Of a DNA stretch of 64,000 nt, positions 29,301-37,842 are shown piece after piece. Each line of letters starts with the position of its first letter. The stretch's first letter is position 1. Where the stretch lies: contig JAYKKI010000039.1 of the NCBI GenBank assembly GCA_039881145.1, positions 17,366,001-17,430,000 on the forward strand, read 5' to 3'. The position numbers and the translations under genes were made by a program. The notes under the pieces were generated by a model. That model saw only the letters and a program-made list of their open reading frames with translations. It was not told the origin of the DNA and searched no databases. This stretch comes from Druceiella hillmani. Lineage: Eukaryota; Arthropoda; Insecta; Lepidoptera; Hepialidae.

Positions 29301-29318
29301 TCTGAAGTTGTCTTATAA
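12986..29318 (+). CDS. GRHPR-like D-2-hydroxyacid dehydrogenase, copy B (complete)
   Basis: Seven coding exons: 12986-13062, 19075-19223, 19753-19942, 24503-24666, 26566-26730, 28484-28609 and 29197-29318. Together they give 993 nt (330 aa plus stop), open throughout with consistent intron phases 2,1,2,1,1,1. Human GRHPR is 328 aa. The N-terminus ([15 protein letters not shown]) is the first strand of the substrate domain. Exon 3 has [12 protein letters not shown] and the NTPNVL motif. Exon 4 has [13 protein letters not shown] and then YTGRS (NADPH-type Arg). The catalytic Arg is in NIARGG, Glu in DVTTPEPLP and His in PHIASAT, so the triad is complete. Expected role: NAD(P)H-dependent reduction of glyoxylate to glycolate and hydroxypyruvate to D-glycerate. 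Introns hold many repeats; intron 1 is 6 kb and intron 3 is 4.5 kb. Family firm, substrate inferred. This is the best candidate for the ancestral active copy. Confidence 0.92.
13542..13596. repeat. (TA)n microsatellite in copy B intron 1
   Basis: TA dinucleotides with occasional G interruptions (tatgtata). Confidence 0.9.
14330..14525 (+). promoter_or_regulatory. Conserved block in intron 1 of copy B (enhancer candidate)
   Basis: This block in the middle of a 6-kb intron is clearly alignable with 44335-44540 in copy C, and less fully with 63385-63510 in copy D. Most of the surrounding intron is not. It contains several WGATAR-type sites (ttTATCAaga, cTTATCAatt, tgataatg, gtgatagg, tTTATCAtat) and 'tctgagaga', then 'ttggcaactaata'. 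Selective retention and GATA-site density suggest a regulatory element; this is inference. Confidence 0.4.
14885..14923. repeat. Perfect 18-bp hairpin
   Basis: Two perfectly complementary 18-nt arms (14885-14902 and 14906-14923) separated by 3 nt, in copy B intron 1. Confidence 0.8.
16300..16930 (-). pseudogene. mariner transposase remnant (SETMAR/cecropia-like)
   Basis: Reading the minus strand downwards from 16930, fragments in shifting frames match mariner transposase in order. There is a GRPV-like [17 protein letters not shown] segment, an '[17 protein letters not shown]' helix-turn-helix segment, then after a deletion a C-terminal '[16 protein letters not shown]' block. The middle, including the first two catalytic Asp residues, is deleted. 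In the surviving third-Asp block the position reads Asn. Several frameshifts are present. It lies inside intron 1 of copy B and is inactive. No complete TIR was recognised. Confidence 0.7.
16931..18720. other. Copy B intron 1, TE-like remainder without identified family
   Basis: AT-rich intron. A GC-richer patch around 17,320-17,560 (with aagtaggtggtactttaag and gcaaagccctgcagctttt) looks like an old inserted repeat, possibly retroelement-derived, but I could not identify it. Otherwise nothing. Confidence 0.25.
18721..18962 (+). mobile_element. Foldback retroposon-like element, copy 2
   Basis: Long palindrome. The left arm starts TCACAAATAAATGAAACTAC at 18721 and the right arm ends ...ATTTGTGA about 18924, followed by the one-sided family tail ending ccaaatatattca (18962). 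Arms carry the family sequences GTGATGTAGTATTA, CCACAACCTAGGTTTCG and TTGTATTACAAC. It is flanked by a near-perfect target duplication, aaacacttaagct (18708-18720) and aaacactaagct (18963-18974). It sits just upstream of exon 2 of copy B. Confidence 0.8.
19978..20034. repeat. Perfect 24-bp hairpin
   Basis: Arms 19978-20001 and 20011-20034 are perfectly complementary over 24 nt with a 9-nt loop. It lies 35 bp into intron 3 of copy B. The perfect pairing suggests recent origin or selection. Confidence 0.85.
20315..20415. repeat. (TA)n microsatellite in copy B intron 3
   Basis: About 100 bp of TA with a few G/C interruptions. The overlapping Tyr/Ile-rich open frames on both strands are translations of this repeat, not genes. 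Confidence 0.95.
20425..20690. repeat. Insect interspersed repeat fragment
   Basis: Begins near 'ctatactataataaaattgt', then 'gtctgtctgt', and later 'aaaaactactaaaccaattt' and 'aaatttcatcgagataatat'. This order (number-of-thymines start, Phe/Cys-like gtctgtctgt, 'hold-the-bases aactactgaaccaatttgaa') is that of common lepidopteran-type interspersed repeats. A related piece lies at 48405-48630 in copy C intron 3. Non-coding remnant. Confidence 0.45.
20737..20916. repeat. 30-bp tandem repeat, 6 units
   Basis: The unit 'actattatatttagatctaggtaccatt..' recurs exactly every 30 bp, ending at 20916. One unit carries 'gtaagattt' in place of 'gtaccatta'. Since 30 is divisible by 3, the minus strand gives an open frame (20587-20892) of repeated VPRSKYNS decapeptides. 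It has no gene context and is most likely a by-product of the repeat. Confidence 0.9.
21673..21849 (+). repeat. Direct repeat, left copy (pairs with 23848-24038)
   Basis: About 180 bp beginning gttacaacatgtacgaaata and ending ...aaataccaaatg. It is highly similar to 23848-24038, which has a ~10-bp insertion after tttgtaggta. The pair brackets a mariner remnant and a 62-bp minisatellite in intron 3 of copy B. Confidence 0.85.
21894..23032 (+). pseudogene. mariner transposase pseudogene (rosa/mauritiana-type)
   Basis: Decayed mariner. The N-terminal block '[17 protein letters not shown]' followed by 'EIHPKLV' and '[10 protein letters not shown]' (21909 on) is mariner-like. '[11 protein letters not shown]' (about 22374-22410) is the first catalytic-Asp region, with the Asp-Glu changed to Lys-Met. 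'[14 protein letters not shown]' (about 22517-22563) is next. The second-Asp block (ggacaatgcacccatccaca, about 22660) is out of frame. '[14 protein letters not shown]' keeps a shortened third-Asp block, and '[10 protein letters not shown]' follows. A 3' terminal repeat (gcctgagaacttttcacctt) ends near 23030; the 5' TIR is not clear. Multiple stops and frameshifts make it inactive. It lies in copy B intron 3. Confidence 0.85.
23178..23549. repeat. 62-bp minisatellite, exactly 6.0 identical units
   Basis: The unit begins ggaaaactttatttaacatg and ends aaaagtaatagaggct; it is 62 bp long and present six times without a visible mismatch. Complete identity implies very recent expansion or an assembly effect. 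Located in intron 3 of copy B. Confidence 0.97.
23848..24038 (+). repeat. Direct repeat, right copy (pairs with 21673-21849)
   Basis: Second copy of the ~180-bp segment. The distance between copies is about 2.17 kb. No terminal TG..CA or PBS was seen, so a segmental duplication is likelier than an LTR pair. Confidence 0.85.
24667..26565 (+). other. Intron 4 of copy B
   Basis: AT-rich intron. Around 25,250-26,000 there is a repeat-like stretch with homopolymer runs, 'ccaataagatgtcttactgc' and the 'caagttttcacgtcaagcag' / 'tgacggatatacacacagac' phrase that commonly ends interspersed insect repeats. No coding motif. Confidence 0.35.
26731..28483 (+). other. Intron 5 of copy B
   Basis: AT-rich intron. 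A GC-rich patch at about 27,700-27,790 (cattgcactcgtgcccgtag, cgagcgcgatggcactcgc) looks like a short insertion. The part around 27,260-27,365 is similar to copy C intron 5 at about 52,195-52,300, which helps place a recombination breakpoint in copy C. No gene. Confidence 0.35.
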
Positions 29319-29474
29319 TCGACTATATCTGATAATTTTAAATATTTTTAGATTTATATTTGTTAAGTTTCGTACAGTATTTGCAAAATTTCGTGATAAA
29401 TATATCTAAATATTCGCTAACTGTGCTAAGCAATTGTTACCATACTTTCTTTCTTTCTACCAGCCAAGTAGTAC

Positions 29475-29480
29475 AATAAA
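29475..29480 (+). terminator. Candidate poly(A) signal of copy B
   Basis: AATAAA 157 bp after the copy B stop. A variant GATAAA lies nearer, at about 29,395. Positional inference only. Confidence 0.3.
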
Positions 29481-29629
29481 CATTATAGTTTCAACGAGAA
29501 GTACTTATTTGAAACACCCTTTCTGTCTTCTCAGATACATTTATTTTAGTAAATTGCTAATATTTTAATAACAATGACCTAATTAACCTAAACATTATGT
29601 TGCTATTATATATCTCAGTAACTAGAATG

Positions 29630-30019
29630 GGAGATTAAAAAATTCGCAGAATGGGGTGGAAGGTCAAAAAAATGTGGTGTTATTTTTTCCTTTTCAAAGA
29701 TAAATTATTTACATCCTCAAAAAAAAATATTGTCCCTTTACCTCGAAAATAAGTTAAAATTGCGGACTTGACCTCTTCATAATCACTAAATTTTTTCCAT
29801 AAAGCTCTTTTTCATTTTTGGGACAAATAATAATTACAGAGAGCCAAGTCTAGGCTGTAAGGGTAAATATTTGAAGGCCGCTCTTTTGTAAGGCAGCCAT
29901 AGCAACAGGGTTCTTGCAAGCAAGTGTACTGACGTGCAAAAGCAGTATACCTTTCACACCTTGGCTTTTACACTTTAAACTTCTTATGGGGTAGAGTACC
30001 CTTATTATGCCACTGCATG
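29630..30019 (-). pseudogene. mariner remnant, C-terminal part (split by errantivirus)
   Basis: Minus-strand mariner transposase. Running down from 30019 come MQW, then HKKFKV, a degraded second-Asp region, VAMAALQKSG, 'YSLDLALCNYYL' (third-Asp region with the Asp changed to Asn), then KKFSDYEEVKSAILTYF. Its N-terminal part continues at 36585-36990 beyond the 6.56-kb retroelement. Frameshifts and stops are present; it is inactive. Confidence 0.8.
30016..30019. other. Target-site duplication of errantivirus, left
   Basis: CATG here and CATG at 36585-36588 flank the element. A 4-bp duplication is typical of Ty3/gypsy integrases. Removing the element plus one CATG restores a continuous mariner reading frame (..QES-M-QW..), which confirms the boundaries. 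Confidence 0.85.
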
Positions 30020-30322
30020 AGTTACAATATCAGCAGTCACTGGATATCATAACAACACACCGCCGCAGCTAGACGACATCCAAACGGAAACGATGAGCCA
30101 GCACCAAACCACATAACGCCTGGGAACACCTCAGCAATATGCGAACAGAAAGGAATATGCGAACAGAAAGGAATATGCGAACAGAAAGGAATATGAAACT
30201 CTGTATTACTTTACTTTTATGTATCAATGTGATAATAAATTCATTACTGTTCTGCCATTAAATTCTATTCTATAATAAATTAAATTCTTTTTTTAAACAC
30301 CAAAATCTCCCGAAACATCCTT
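30020..30322 (+). repeat. 5' LTR with internal 18-bp triplication
   Basis: Begins AGTTACAATATCAGCAGTCA and ends near ...cgaaacatcctt. It matches 36336-36584 over most of its length. It contains three tandem 18-bp units 'gcgaacagaaaggaatat' (about 30138-30192) that the right LTR lacks. The AGT start is typical of gypsy-type LTRs. Confidence 0.88.
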
Positions 30323-30715
30323 GATAAAGATTCTCAAAACTTTTGGACGCTGTGGATTTTAATTCTTTAAACACAAATTACAACCAATTAAATAAATAAG
30401 ATATTTTCTGTAATAAAAATACATGTGCAAAGCAATAATCAATGTACTTGCTGCAGGAGACAACACTTATGGCTGTACTGTAAGTAATTGAGCTAATATC
30501 GCTCCTTGTCTTGTAGACATCTTTTATCCAGTGTTCTTTTATTGCATGTTCTATCCCACAGTTTCTCAATAACAAACCATCCTTTTATATTTTTAGTATT
30601 CTTGTTCTCGCGTGATAATTAAATTAAATGAATAACAATTATTAGACTTATTGAATTGTGTTTATATACTGAAACATTTTACTTAAATTACTTTGTGTGA
30701 ATACATTATAGCAAA

Positions 30716-31330
30716 ATGGAGATTAAAGATATTCCTCAAACGTTATAAATATCATCCTGAGTTTTAATGGTGAATCCGATAAGTTATTCGTATGTATAGA
30801 TGCCTGTGAATACATGATTCAGTTATGTACTGATTTAGTGAAGCCGTCAAATCCGATTAATGGATTTCTAATTAGATATATAATTAGTAAACTTGGGGGC
30901 AGAGCATTGGCACTTATTAGTATTCGTAATAGTAACCCAACATGGTCGGATGTAAAACAAATGTTAATTGATCATTTTGGTGACAACCCAAATGAAGATT
31001 GTCTAGTACAAAAATTAATGTGTTTAAAATTACGCAAATTCGAAACGTTAATATAATATGCAAAAAGAGTCAAAGACATTAGAAGTTTATTAATTGGCAA
31101 AATTAGCATAAGTTTGGTAAATGAGCAACAGAAAAATATTAAAAAATATATTTATGACGGATTAGCATTAAAAACCTTTATAAATTGTTTAAAAGGGGTT
31201 ACAGGGCTAGCAGTGAGGCTACAAAAACCTGAAATGCTTGAAATGCTTGCAAGCACTTTCAATGCTAATTGAAGAGGAGAATTTCACTCTTATAAACAAG
31301 ATCTCACAACCAAACTTCCATTAATTTTCA
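30716..31330 (+). pseudogene. gag-like region of the errantivirus
   Basis: Starts at ATGGAG (30716) with an early stop. The longest open piece (30814-31056) has 'NGFLIRYIISKLGGRALALI', then TWSDVKQMLIDHFGD and an NEDCLVQKL segment, which match gag of gypsy/ZAM-type elements. It continues through stops into 'DIRSLLIGKISIS' and 'LALKTFINCLKGVTGLAVRL'. Non-functional. Confidence 0.8.
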
Positions 31331-31412
31331 TTCATTTAATCGTTAAAGACAACATATACCTATACAGCACGAACAAGCAATATTTTCTTATAATTTAAAA
31401 ATATAACCACGC

Positions 31413-34400
31413 ATGGAACGATGGATACAAGTTCCTGTAAATTATGAAAAAGGAGAAGCTATTATTAATTCGACCACGTTCGCACAAGGATTAACAATGC
31501 CTACTGCGTTATTGTCAGTTGAAAATTATAGAGCTTTTACTACTATAATTAATAGCACGGAAAAATATATGAGGATTACGTTGCATGAACCCTTAGAAGT
31601 AGAAAGGTTTACTAGATGTGAAAGAAATAATTACAAGCTAAAAGAAAAAAATAATATTAATTAGACGTAGACAAGAGAGAAATTTAAATAAACTTAGAAT
31701 AGATCATTTAAATAAGGAAGAGCAAAAAGCTATAAAACATGTAAGCCATGAATATAGAGATATTTTTCACTGTGAAGAATTACCACTGACGTTTACTAAT
31801 CAGATTAAGCATAAACTCAGATTAAATAATAATTACCCTGCCTATATAAAAGCATACGGACCACCCCCATTTCAAAATGATGAAATTAGGAAACAAGTAG
31901 AAGACCTGTTAAAAAACGATATAATAAAGCCATCGACATCACCCTGGAGTTTTTCGGTTCATATTGTACCAAAAAAAATTAACGCATCGGGAAACCAAAA
32001 ATACAGAATGGTAATAGACCATAGGAAATTAAACGATAACGACTATTGAAGACAAGTATCCTTTACCGAATATTAATGATTTTTGAGATAAATTAGGCAG
32101 AAGTCAATACTTTACAATCTTAGACTTGGCTTCAGGGTACCATCAAGTAGAAATGGATCCTGGAGACTCGGAAAAAACTGCTTTTTCAACAGAATGCGGC
32201 CGATATGAATTTAAACGAATGCCGTGTCTACAGACAAAAAAATGCTTAGTTTACCTTGACGATATTATCATATATTCCACGTCATTACAAGAACATATGA
32301 GTAAATTAAAAGAAGTATTAGACAGGTTAAGACAAACAAATTTTAAAATACAGTTGAATAAAAGCGAGTTCCTAAAAAAAGAAGTAGCGTATTTAGGGCA
32401 CGAAGTCACAGATAAGGGATTGAGACCTAATCAAAATAAAATTAAAGCTATAGTCAATTACCCAATACCTAAAACTGCTAAAGAGATTAAAAGTTTTCTC
32501 AGATTTCTAGGTTATTATAGACAGTTTATAAAAAATTTTGCAAAAGTCACAAAACCATTAACAAATTATTTAAAAAAGGTCATTCCATAAAACACACTAA
32601 CGAATTCATAAACGCATTGATATGACATGAGTAAACAGCTATTAACAAATCATACAGTATCCGGATTTCGAAAAACCGTTTATACTCACAACGGATGCAT
32701 CAAATGTCGCCTTAGGAGCAGTTCTATCACTAGGTACAATCGGTATGGATTAACCAATAGCATATGCCAGTAGAACCCTCAGTGATAGAAAAAGAACTGC
32801 TAGCAATATTGTGGGCAACAAAATATTTCAGGACATATTTGTACGGACGTAAGTTTACGATTTATACTAATCACAGACCCCTAACTTAGTTATACTTAAT
32901 CAAACAAATAAATTCAAAACTAACGAGATGGAAAAATTAGAAGAGTACGATTACGACATTGTGTACGAGAAGGGATTCCAAAATATGGATGCAGATGCAT
33001 TATAACGTATACAAATAAACGCATTAGATATGGATGGTCAATTTTTAGCTGTTAATCCAGATTTGACTTTGGATTTTGAATCCAAATAACCAAATTACAA
33101 ATACACGAAACGAAGTTGAGAAAACGGGTACTGCCCATTCCTGCAACAAAATAGGCATGCGAGGCATACCCATATTAGAGGAAGCGATAGATACAAAAAC
33201 ACCTCAAATTTTTCAATACTATACTAACCTAAAAATTAACTCGTTCGATACTAACGTAAAAATTAAAAATGAATCAAACGATAAATAAAGTATAAAAATA
33301 GTATATATACCCGTAACGGAAAGAAGTAGTCACTTTGAAAATGACGACTTATTTAAACAATTTAGCGTAATTCATAATGACTTATTCAATCAAAATGGTC
33401 CACAATTAATAAAATAGACAACACATGGGATAAAAGGAGGAACAAATAAACATAGTGAAAAATTATCATGAGGGAAAAAATGGTCACAGAGGTATAAGAG
33501 AAACGGTTAAGCAACTTAAAAGAAACTATTTTTGGCCCGATATGCAGGAAACTGTAAAAATATTCATAAATAATTGCGATAAGTGCCGCTACTACCGACT
33601 AACAGTACCGCTTATGATTACTGAAACAATTGCTAAACCTTTATAACGGATCTATATCAATACGTTTTAGAAGGACAGGCATTCTTAACAATAATAGACG
33701 CATTTACAAAATTATATCAGGCTATAAGCATTACAGCAAAAACTTCGATTCACGTTGCAAAAGCCTTTATTAAAAATTTTTCAAAAATTTTCAGAAATCA
33801 CAACCGACGGGGTCCCAGAGTTCGACAATGTAATAATTAAAGACCTTTTAAGTGCTCATAAAATCGCCGTACGTTTCACCACACCTAATAACCCAAACTC
33901 TAATGGTGTCGTAGAAAGATTTCATTCGACCCTATTAGAGTTGTTACGTATTCTCAAACAAGACCATAAAGATAACATTGAAAAGTAATGTGCTAGGCAA
34001 TAATTTCATAAAACTATACATAGTTCAATTGATAAAACAACTTTAGAACTTTTACTAGGACATACCCAATCTAGGGACCCATTTAATCTTTACTATGAAA
34101 AATTATTCTACCAAGATTACATTGAAGAACATATAAAACGTATGAAATTGTTATACGAAAGAATAGGTGAACATATGAGAACACGCACAGAAATTACAAT
34201 TAATAGACGAAAAGAAAACTCAAAACCTGCTCATTTCAAAATAGGACAATTAATTTACCAAAAGGTTACTTTTACAAATAGAAATAAAACTATTAATAAA
34301 TTTGAAGGACCTTTGAAATCTTACAAGTAAATGACGTTAATACTCTAGTTATAAATAAGAACAATAGATGAAAACAAGTTCATTGTAAAAATGTAAGACG
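31413..34400 (+). pseudogene. pol-like region (RT, RNase H, integrase) of the errantivirus
   Basis: In order: a linker with 'ITLHEPLEVERF' (31413-31664); RT fingers and palm about 31730-32590, with KPSTSPWSFSVHIVPKK, 'LASGYHQVEM', the YLDD catalytic box at 32252-32263 and a deletion of about 20 residues before it; RNase H about 32660-33000 ([24 protein letters not shown]); integrase about 33430-34330 with an HHCC finger (YHEGKNGH..CDKC), a first catalytic Asp in TIIDAFTKL, a second in EITTDG and the Glu in NGVVERFHS. Frames change several times and stops occur in RT, RNase H and integrase. Catalytic residues are individually retained, but no continuous polyprotein exists. Confidence 0.88.
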
Positions 34401-34429
34401 AACCTTAAATAATCTTATAGAGGGATCAT

Positions 34430-36300
34430 CGCTGCCTCCGTAGGAGTAATCGAGATCAACGATAACCCAGGGATGTACCCGCACAACTTAGGCAGAGCAA
34501 TGAACCAAGTGGACCAGTGGACGTTAATTCAAAGTTTTAATTTAATCGATATTAAATCAGAATTTAGAAATAATATAGATATTTAAATGAAATTGTGTAA
34601 TATTCTAAAAAATCAAACACAGTATTACGATGAAATTTATACCACCAGATAGACTACCTAATAATTAAGATAGAAGATAAATTTAATCAAATAGCACCTA
34701 CTAAGCGAACGAGAAGAAGCTTAATAAATGCAATTAGATCAGTAATTAAGTCGGTGATGGGCAATCTAGAACATTATGATAAAATAATTGACCAACTTAA
34801 ATCTAATCAAAAACATGATAAACAAATTATAAAAAAACAAATTACCCTAATGACAGATGCCATAGATAAGTTTCAGAATGTAATTAAAGCACTCAAAATG
34901 AACCAAATGGTAGTAGCGTCACGAATTATGCAAATAGAAAACACTACTATTATTTATAGTAGCCTTGAAGACAGACGGGCCGTCCAGTTCACCAATACTT
35001 TTGTTTAATTTTACTTTTGTTCAAACAACAGTTTTTAGAACTATACACCAAAAACTTTCTGAGCTTGTGAATGCCATAACTTTTGCCAAGATGGGCCAGA
35101 TGCATCCATCAATTGTTAATCCCATAGAAATTGCCAACGTGTTGCAGAAGATAATATACCTAAATATTTAAGATTCCCATACGAATTAAGCGTAAAAAAC
35201 ATGGTAAATTTAGAAGAAGTTATTATCATTAAGGGTTATATTAAGCAAGATTGCATTATTTTTATCCTAGTTGTACCATTAGTAGAACTAGAATATTATG
35301 AATATTACCATTTATACTCCTTACCCATACCTATATCCGACAACCTTTTCCATACAATTGTACCTGAATCCAAATATATCCTCATTAACCGGTAATAACA
35401 CCGGTAATACAGGTACATTACTCAAGAAAGAGAATGCCTGGAACTAACCGAGAGAAATTACCTATGCCATTATGGAGAAACAAAAGAAATTAAAGATGTT
35501 GATAATTACACAGCATAATTGATTAAACACACTGGTAAATATCACATATGTGTAGCTCATGAAATACACATGGAAGACCCCAAGAACCAACATATATCGG
35601 ACTAAGAATGGCTCTGTATTCTACCAAGCGAAACTACAATCTCTGAAAGATGCGAAGGCGAAGAAACTAGAAAAACTATTAAAGGAACATTTCTCTTTAC
35701 TATATTTGAAAATTGCGAAGTGCAAATGAAAGATGTCATCCTGAAACCACATAACCAAATATTAATTACAGACAGCAGACATACATCGTTATCTAGCATT
35801 AGTTTACCTGACATCAAGAGTATTAAAATACTTAAGAGTTCACACGTTAATCTTAAAACATTGAATATATTTGGCGTTAATTTTGTAGAAATTCATTATT
35901 CACAATTAAATTAAACTATGTGATGTAGTATTATTTTTACTTTCTTTAAGTTCTTTACCACAACCTAGGTTTCGTTGTATTACAACATCTTGTAATAGAA
36001 GATATTGTAATACAACGAAACCTAGGTTGTGGTAAAGAACTTAAAGAAAGTAGAAATAATACTACATCACGTAGTTTCATTTAATTGTGGTTAATTTAGA
36101 TGCTATAGTTTCTACAAAGACACAAATCGACGAACCAAAGAACCAAATGATAGAAAATGATAACGAACCCCTGAAATTTACCCCAAGCATTTGAAGCTTA
36201 ATATTAAATAAACTTACACCAATTATTATTGAAAGCTACATCCGTATTAAATCAAAAAGTAAGAAACTACTAATTAATCCATTGCAGGTCCAAGAAAATC
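34430..36300 (+). pseudogene. env-like region of the errantivirus, interrupted
   Basis: The third reading region of the element. A furin-type dibasic site (KRTRR followed by SLINAI, codons 34703-34732) resembles the cleavage point before the fusion segment in gypsy Env and baculovirus F proteins, with a following Lys/Gln-rich helical stretch (34754-34960). The downstream ectodomain is broken by stops and frameshifts (for example about 35006, 35396 and 35516) and by a foldback element at 35861-36091. Non-functional. Homology is by motif and position; I did not find a clear transmembrane anchor. Confidence 0.7.
35861..36091 (-). mobile_element. Foldback retroposon-like element, copy 3 (inside env)
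   Basis: Full palindrome with the one-sided tail at the left (ttgaatatatttggcgttaa, 35861), hence inverse orientation to copies 1, 2 and 4. Arms meet at a short loop near 35990-36003. The right end is ...catttaattgtgg (36091). Env-like sequence resumes directly on both sides. A clear target duplication was not found here. Confidence 0.85.
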
Positions 36301-36324
36301 CCGGAAGACAAATATTTTCCATCT

Positions 36325-36336
36325 AGGAGGGGAGGA
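36325..36336 (+). promoter_or_regulatory. Polypurine tract
   Basis: AGGAGGGGAGGA directly abuts the right LTR, the expected plus-strand primer of an LTR retroelement. Confidence 0.8.
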
Positions 36337-36584
36337 ATTACAATATCAGCAGTCACTGGATATCATAACAACTTACCGCCACAGCTAGACGCCGCCCAAA
36401 CGGAAATGATGAGCCGGCACTAAACCACACAACGCCTAGGAAATAGGGACACCTCAGCAATAATGATACGAACACTATATACGATATCAATGTAATAATA
36501 AATTCATTACTGTTCTAGCATTAGTAGAGTTAACAAGTATTTTTGTTGTATTTAAATTAAATTAAAATCTCCCAAAACATATCT
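36336..36584 (+). repeat. 3' LTR
   Basis: Begins aattacaatatcagcagtca and ends ...cccaaaacatatct before CATG. It is similar to the left LTR, with several substitutions and without the 18-bp triplication. 'tgtaataataaattcattac' may contain the LTR poly(A) signal (AATAAA). Confidence 0.88.
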
Positions 36585-36990
36585 CATGGACTCCTGCTTG
36601 GATTCAGGCTTGTACAAATGAATCTACGTTTCATCCCCATCTAAAAATTGGGCTCAAAATTTCATCGTTATCCTTTCTATAGAGATCCAAAAAGTTGAAT
36701 AAACAATCAACACATTGTTGCTTTAGCGGTGGCGTGAGCATTTTCGGCACCCATTTGCACTAACTTTTGACTTGTCAAGATGGTGATGAAGAATATTCAA
36801 AAGTTTTGCAGAAGATACACCAATCATTTCTCCCAATTGCTTTTTCTTTAATTGGTCATCTTCCAATACAAGTTTTTCGACTTTTTCAACAAAATCCGAG
36901 GAGGTGGCCTCGATTGGCCGTACTGAGCATGGATCATCTTCATTCGAAAATCTGCTTTGTTTGAAGATATTAAGCTACTTGTAAATTATG
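36585..36990 (-). pseudogene. mariner remnant, N-terminal/middle part (split)
   Basis: Continues the mariner at 29630-30019. Read on the minus strand from about 36990 it gives 'RRFSNEDDPCSVRPIEATS', 'VEKVEKLVLEDDQLKKKQLG', 'MIGVSSAKLLNILHHHL' (helix-turn-helix region), a degraded WVPR-like block, then a first-catalytic-Asp region with frameshifts that ends in NPSRSP / KQES just before the CATG. The N-terminal ~50 residues are missing. Confidence 0.8.
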
Positions 36991-37314
36991 ATTATACTAA
37001 GACAACAGTTTCCATAAACCAATGACATCTTAAATTAACTCAAAATTACTCATAGTGTTTTTCCTTGCTTTGGCAGAAACTTGATGACAGCTCACAATTA
37101 TATTTTCCCCATAGTCGATGAATTCTTCCAGAATGAGTTGTACAATCGATAATAGCTCAGAGGTTAATGACTCAATTAAACAGGAACTTGGTATATATAG
37201 TCGTAATGAGTTTCTCATGTGGTTAAAAAATTTTGTAAACCTTATCACTTTTGCAATAAAAAAATATGTTTGGAAAAAATATATCATTTGTCTGAACTTT
37301 TATCAATGGGTGTT

Positions 37315-37440
37315 ATGTGGAGAAAGGAACATTGAGCAAAGCGGGATGTATTACGTAATACATGTTGAAGTCGTGATGAAAGATTTCGAACGATGACGCA
37401 TAAAGTGCTATTACATCACCTCAACACTTGCCCTTAATTG
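37315..37440 (+). repeat. Repeat unit upstream of copy C, 1 of 3
   Basis: Shares the phrases 'gaaaggaacattgagcaaa', 'gatgaaagat', 'gatgacgcataaagtg' and 'cacctcaaca' with 39550-39715 and 39885-40015. A short dispersed repeat, non-coding. Confidence 0.55.
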
Positions 37441-37540
37441 CATATAAGAAGAACTGATATTGTACATACAAGTCAATCAACTTTACCAATACTGTTTGTC
37501 ATTCGAAATCATAATTACTATATGAAAGTATTACTGTAAT

Positions 37541-37830
37541 CCAGAATTAAATGAAACTACGTGATGTAGTATTATTTCTACTTTCTTTAAGTTCTTTACC
37601 ACAACCTAGGTTTCGTTGTATTACAACATCTTCAGATGGGCTGTTAACAAAGATTAACCAATTTAAATATTAGGTTAATCTTTGCTAACAGCCCACCTGA
37701 AGATGTTGTATTACAACGAAACCTAGGTTGTGGTAAAGAATTTAAAGAAAGTAGAAATAATACTACATCACGTAGTTTCATTTAATTGTGGATAACGAAT
37801 TTCTACAAAATGAATGCCAAATATATTCAA
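37541..37830 (+). mobile_element. Foldback retroposon-like element, copy 4 (most complete)
   Basis: A 290-bp element with a left arm of about 119 nt (37541-37659), a 13-nt loop (37660-37672), a right arm of about 119 nt (37673-37791) and a 39-nt unpaired 3' tail ending aaatatattcaa. Arms are nearly perfect complements. It is flanked by a perfect 12-bp target duplication, TATTACTGTAAT (37529-37540 and 37831-37842). This is the reference copy for the family. Confidence 0.92.
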
Positions 37831-37842
37831 TATTACTGTAAT

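Larger units (their letters stand above)
30020..36584 (+). mobile_element. Errantivirus-like Ty3/gypsy element, broken
   Basis: A 6.56-kb LTR retroelement with LTRs of about 303 bp (left) and 249 bp (right), gag-, pol- and env-like regions in order, a polypurine tract (36325-36336) directly before the right LTR, and a CATG target duplication. Pol order is protease linker, reverse transcriptase, RNase H, integrase, as in Ty3/gypsy. The env-like third region has a furin-type RTRR site, as in errantiviruses of the Drosophila gypsy type. All frames carry stops, frameshifts or deletions and the LTRs have diverged, so it is an old, inactive provirus. A foldback element lies inside its env region. 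No primer-binding site was confidently recognised after 30322. Confidence 0.93.

Noticed and set aside
37118..37396. 92-codon open frame near the mariner end
   Set aside because: No recognisable motif; it overlaps an opposite-strand frame and partly the local repeat unit.
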